Shown here: in pieces, positions 33,379-33,513 of the stretch
Layout of the letters: every line of letters begins with the position of its first letter
Position numbering within the stretch: position 1 is the stretch's first letter
DNA from: an uncultured Lachnospiraceae bacterium
GTDB taxonomy: Bacteria > Bacillota > Clostridia > Lachnospirales > Lachnospiraceae
Direction: 5' to 3'
DNA: 33,513 nucleotides
Assembly: GCA_904420225.1 (NCBI GenBank)
Contig: CAJFUP010000040.1
Span: 1 to 33,513 of the forward strand
Notes under the pieces: model-generated
The model's input: the letters and a program-made list of their open reading frames with translations, nothing else
Database searches by the model: none
What the model was told of the DNA's origin: nothing
Position numbers and translations under genes: made by a program

Positions 33379-33513
33379 GCTTGAGTAAAATAGGTGGTCG
33401 CGGCTGCAGAGACGAAAGGCTGCAGGTGAGGAAAGTCCGGGCTTCACAGGGCAGGATGCCGGATAACGTCCGGTGGAGGCGACTCCAAGGATAGTGCAAC
33501 AGAAATGTACCGC
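33379..33513 (+). ncRNA. rnpB: RNase P RNA, class A, 5' part (cut by window end)
   Basis: Catalytic RNA that removes tRNA 5' leaders. The 5' P1/P2 region GGTGGTCGCGGC is followed by a CTGCAG...CTGCAG hairpin (P3). Then come the invariant GAGGAAAGTCCGGGCTTC and ACAGGGCAG, the GCCGGATAACGTCCGG hairpin, and AGTGCAACAGAAA. This order is that of the ancestral class A RNA, not the Bacillus class B form. About a third of the gene is present; the 3' part lies beyond the window. The 5' end is estimated from the promoter. Confidence 0.93.

Overview
The window looks like a chromosomal segment of an endospore-forming Clostridia, most probably Lachnospiraceae. The reasons are the ftsZ-spoIIGA-sigE order, a DUF3842 protein, a Csp-like S8 protease without a signal peptide, a phosphofructokinase with pyrophosphate-type residues, and the dgt-dnaG-rpoD-trmK-nif3 block leading into an RNase P RNA. 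The lineage is inferred from protein character only. Almost all genes lie on the + strand. Apart from one protease gene they are densely packed, with strong Shine-Dalgarno sites. I see no insertion sequence, prophage, CRISPR array, tRNA or complete rRNA gene.

Layout. 1-3.1 kb: ftsZ and its terminator, then the spoIIG locus (spoIIGA and pro-sigE) behind a long-spacer, Spo0A-type promoter that abuts the spoIIGA start codon. 3.2-8.8 kb: an ABC-F ATPase, a two-domain beta-lactamase-fold serine hydrolase, a GT28 (UgtP/MGDG-synthase-like) glycosyltransferase and a divergent PlsY-like membrane protein; the last two suggest membrane lipid metabolism. 8.8-12.1 kb: a cytoplasmic heparinase II/III-like and beta-helix (pectate-lyase-like) pair with its own promoter. 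12.1-17.1 kb: leuB-ilvD-ilvB, closed by a strong terminator. 17.1-21.0 kb: a YgbA-like cysteine-rich protein ('nitrous oxide-stimulated promoter' family) translationally coupled to a CydD/CydC-like heterodimeric ABC exporter, behind a clean promoter and operator-like repeats. 21.0-24.2 kb: a phosphofructokinase with PPi-type active-site residues, then a DUF3842 protein with LrgA and LrgB. 24.1-25.8 kb (- strand): the S8 protease. 26.0-33.3 kb: dgt, dnaG, rpoD, trmK, nif3-like and a TGS/SAD-uridine kinase fusion. 33.4 kb to the end: the 5' part of the class A RNase P RNA gene.

Most of the window is core cell biology: division, sporulation, replication, transcription and branched-chain amino acid synthesis. 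The parts most worth a second look are the spoIIG promoter and apparently leaderless spoIIGA, the YgbA plus CydDC-like operon with its repeats, the lipid-type cluster with non-canonical PlsY motifs, the cytoplasmic polysaccharide-active pair, the DUF3842-LrgAB unit, and a + strand intrinsic terminator embedded in the antisense protease reading frame. No wholly new system is proven by the sequence.
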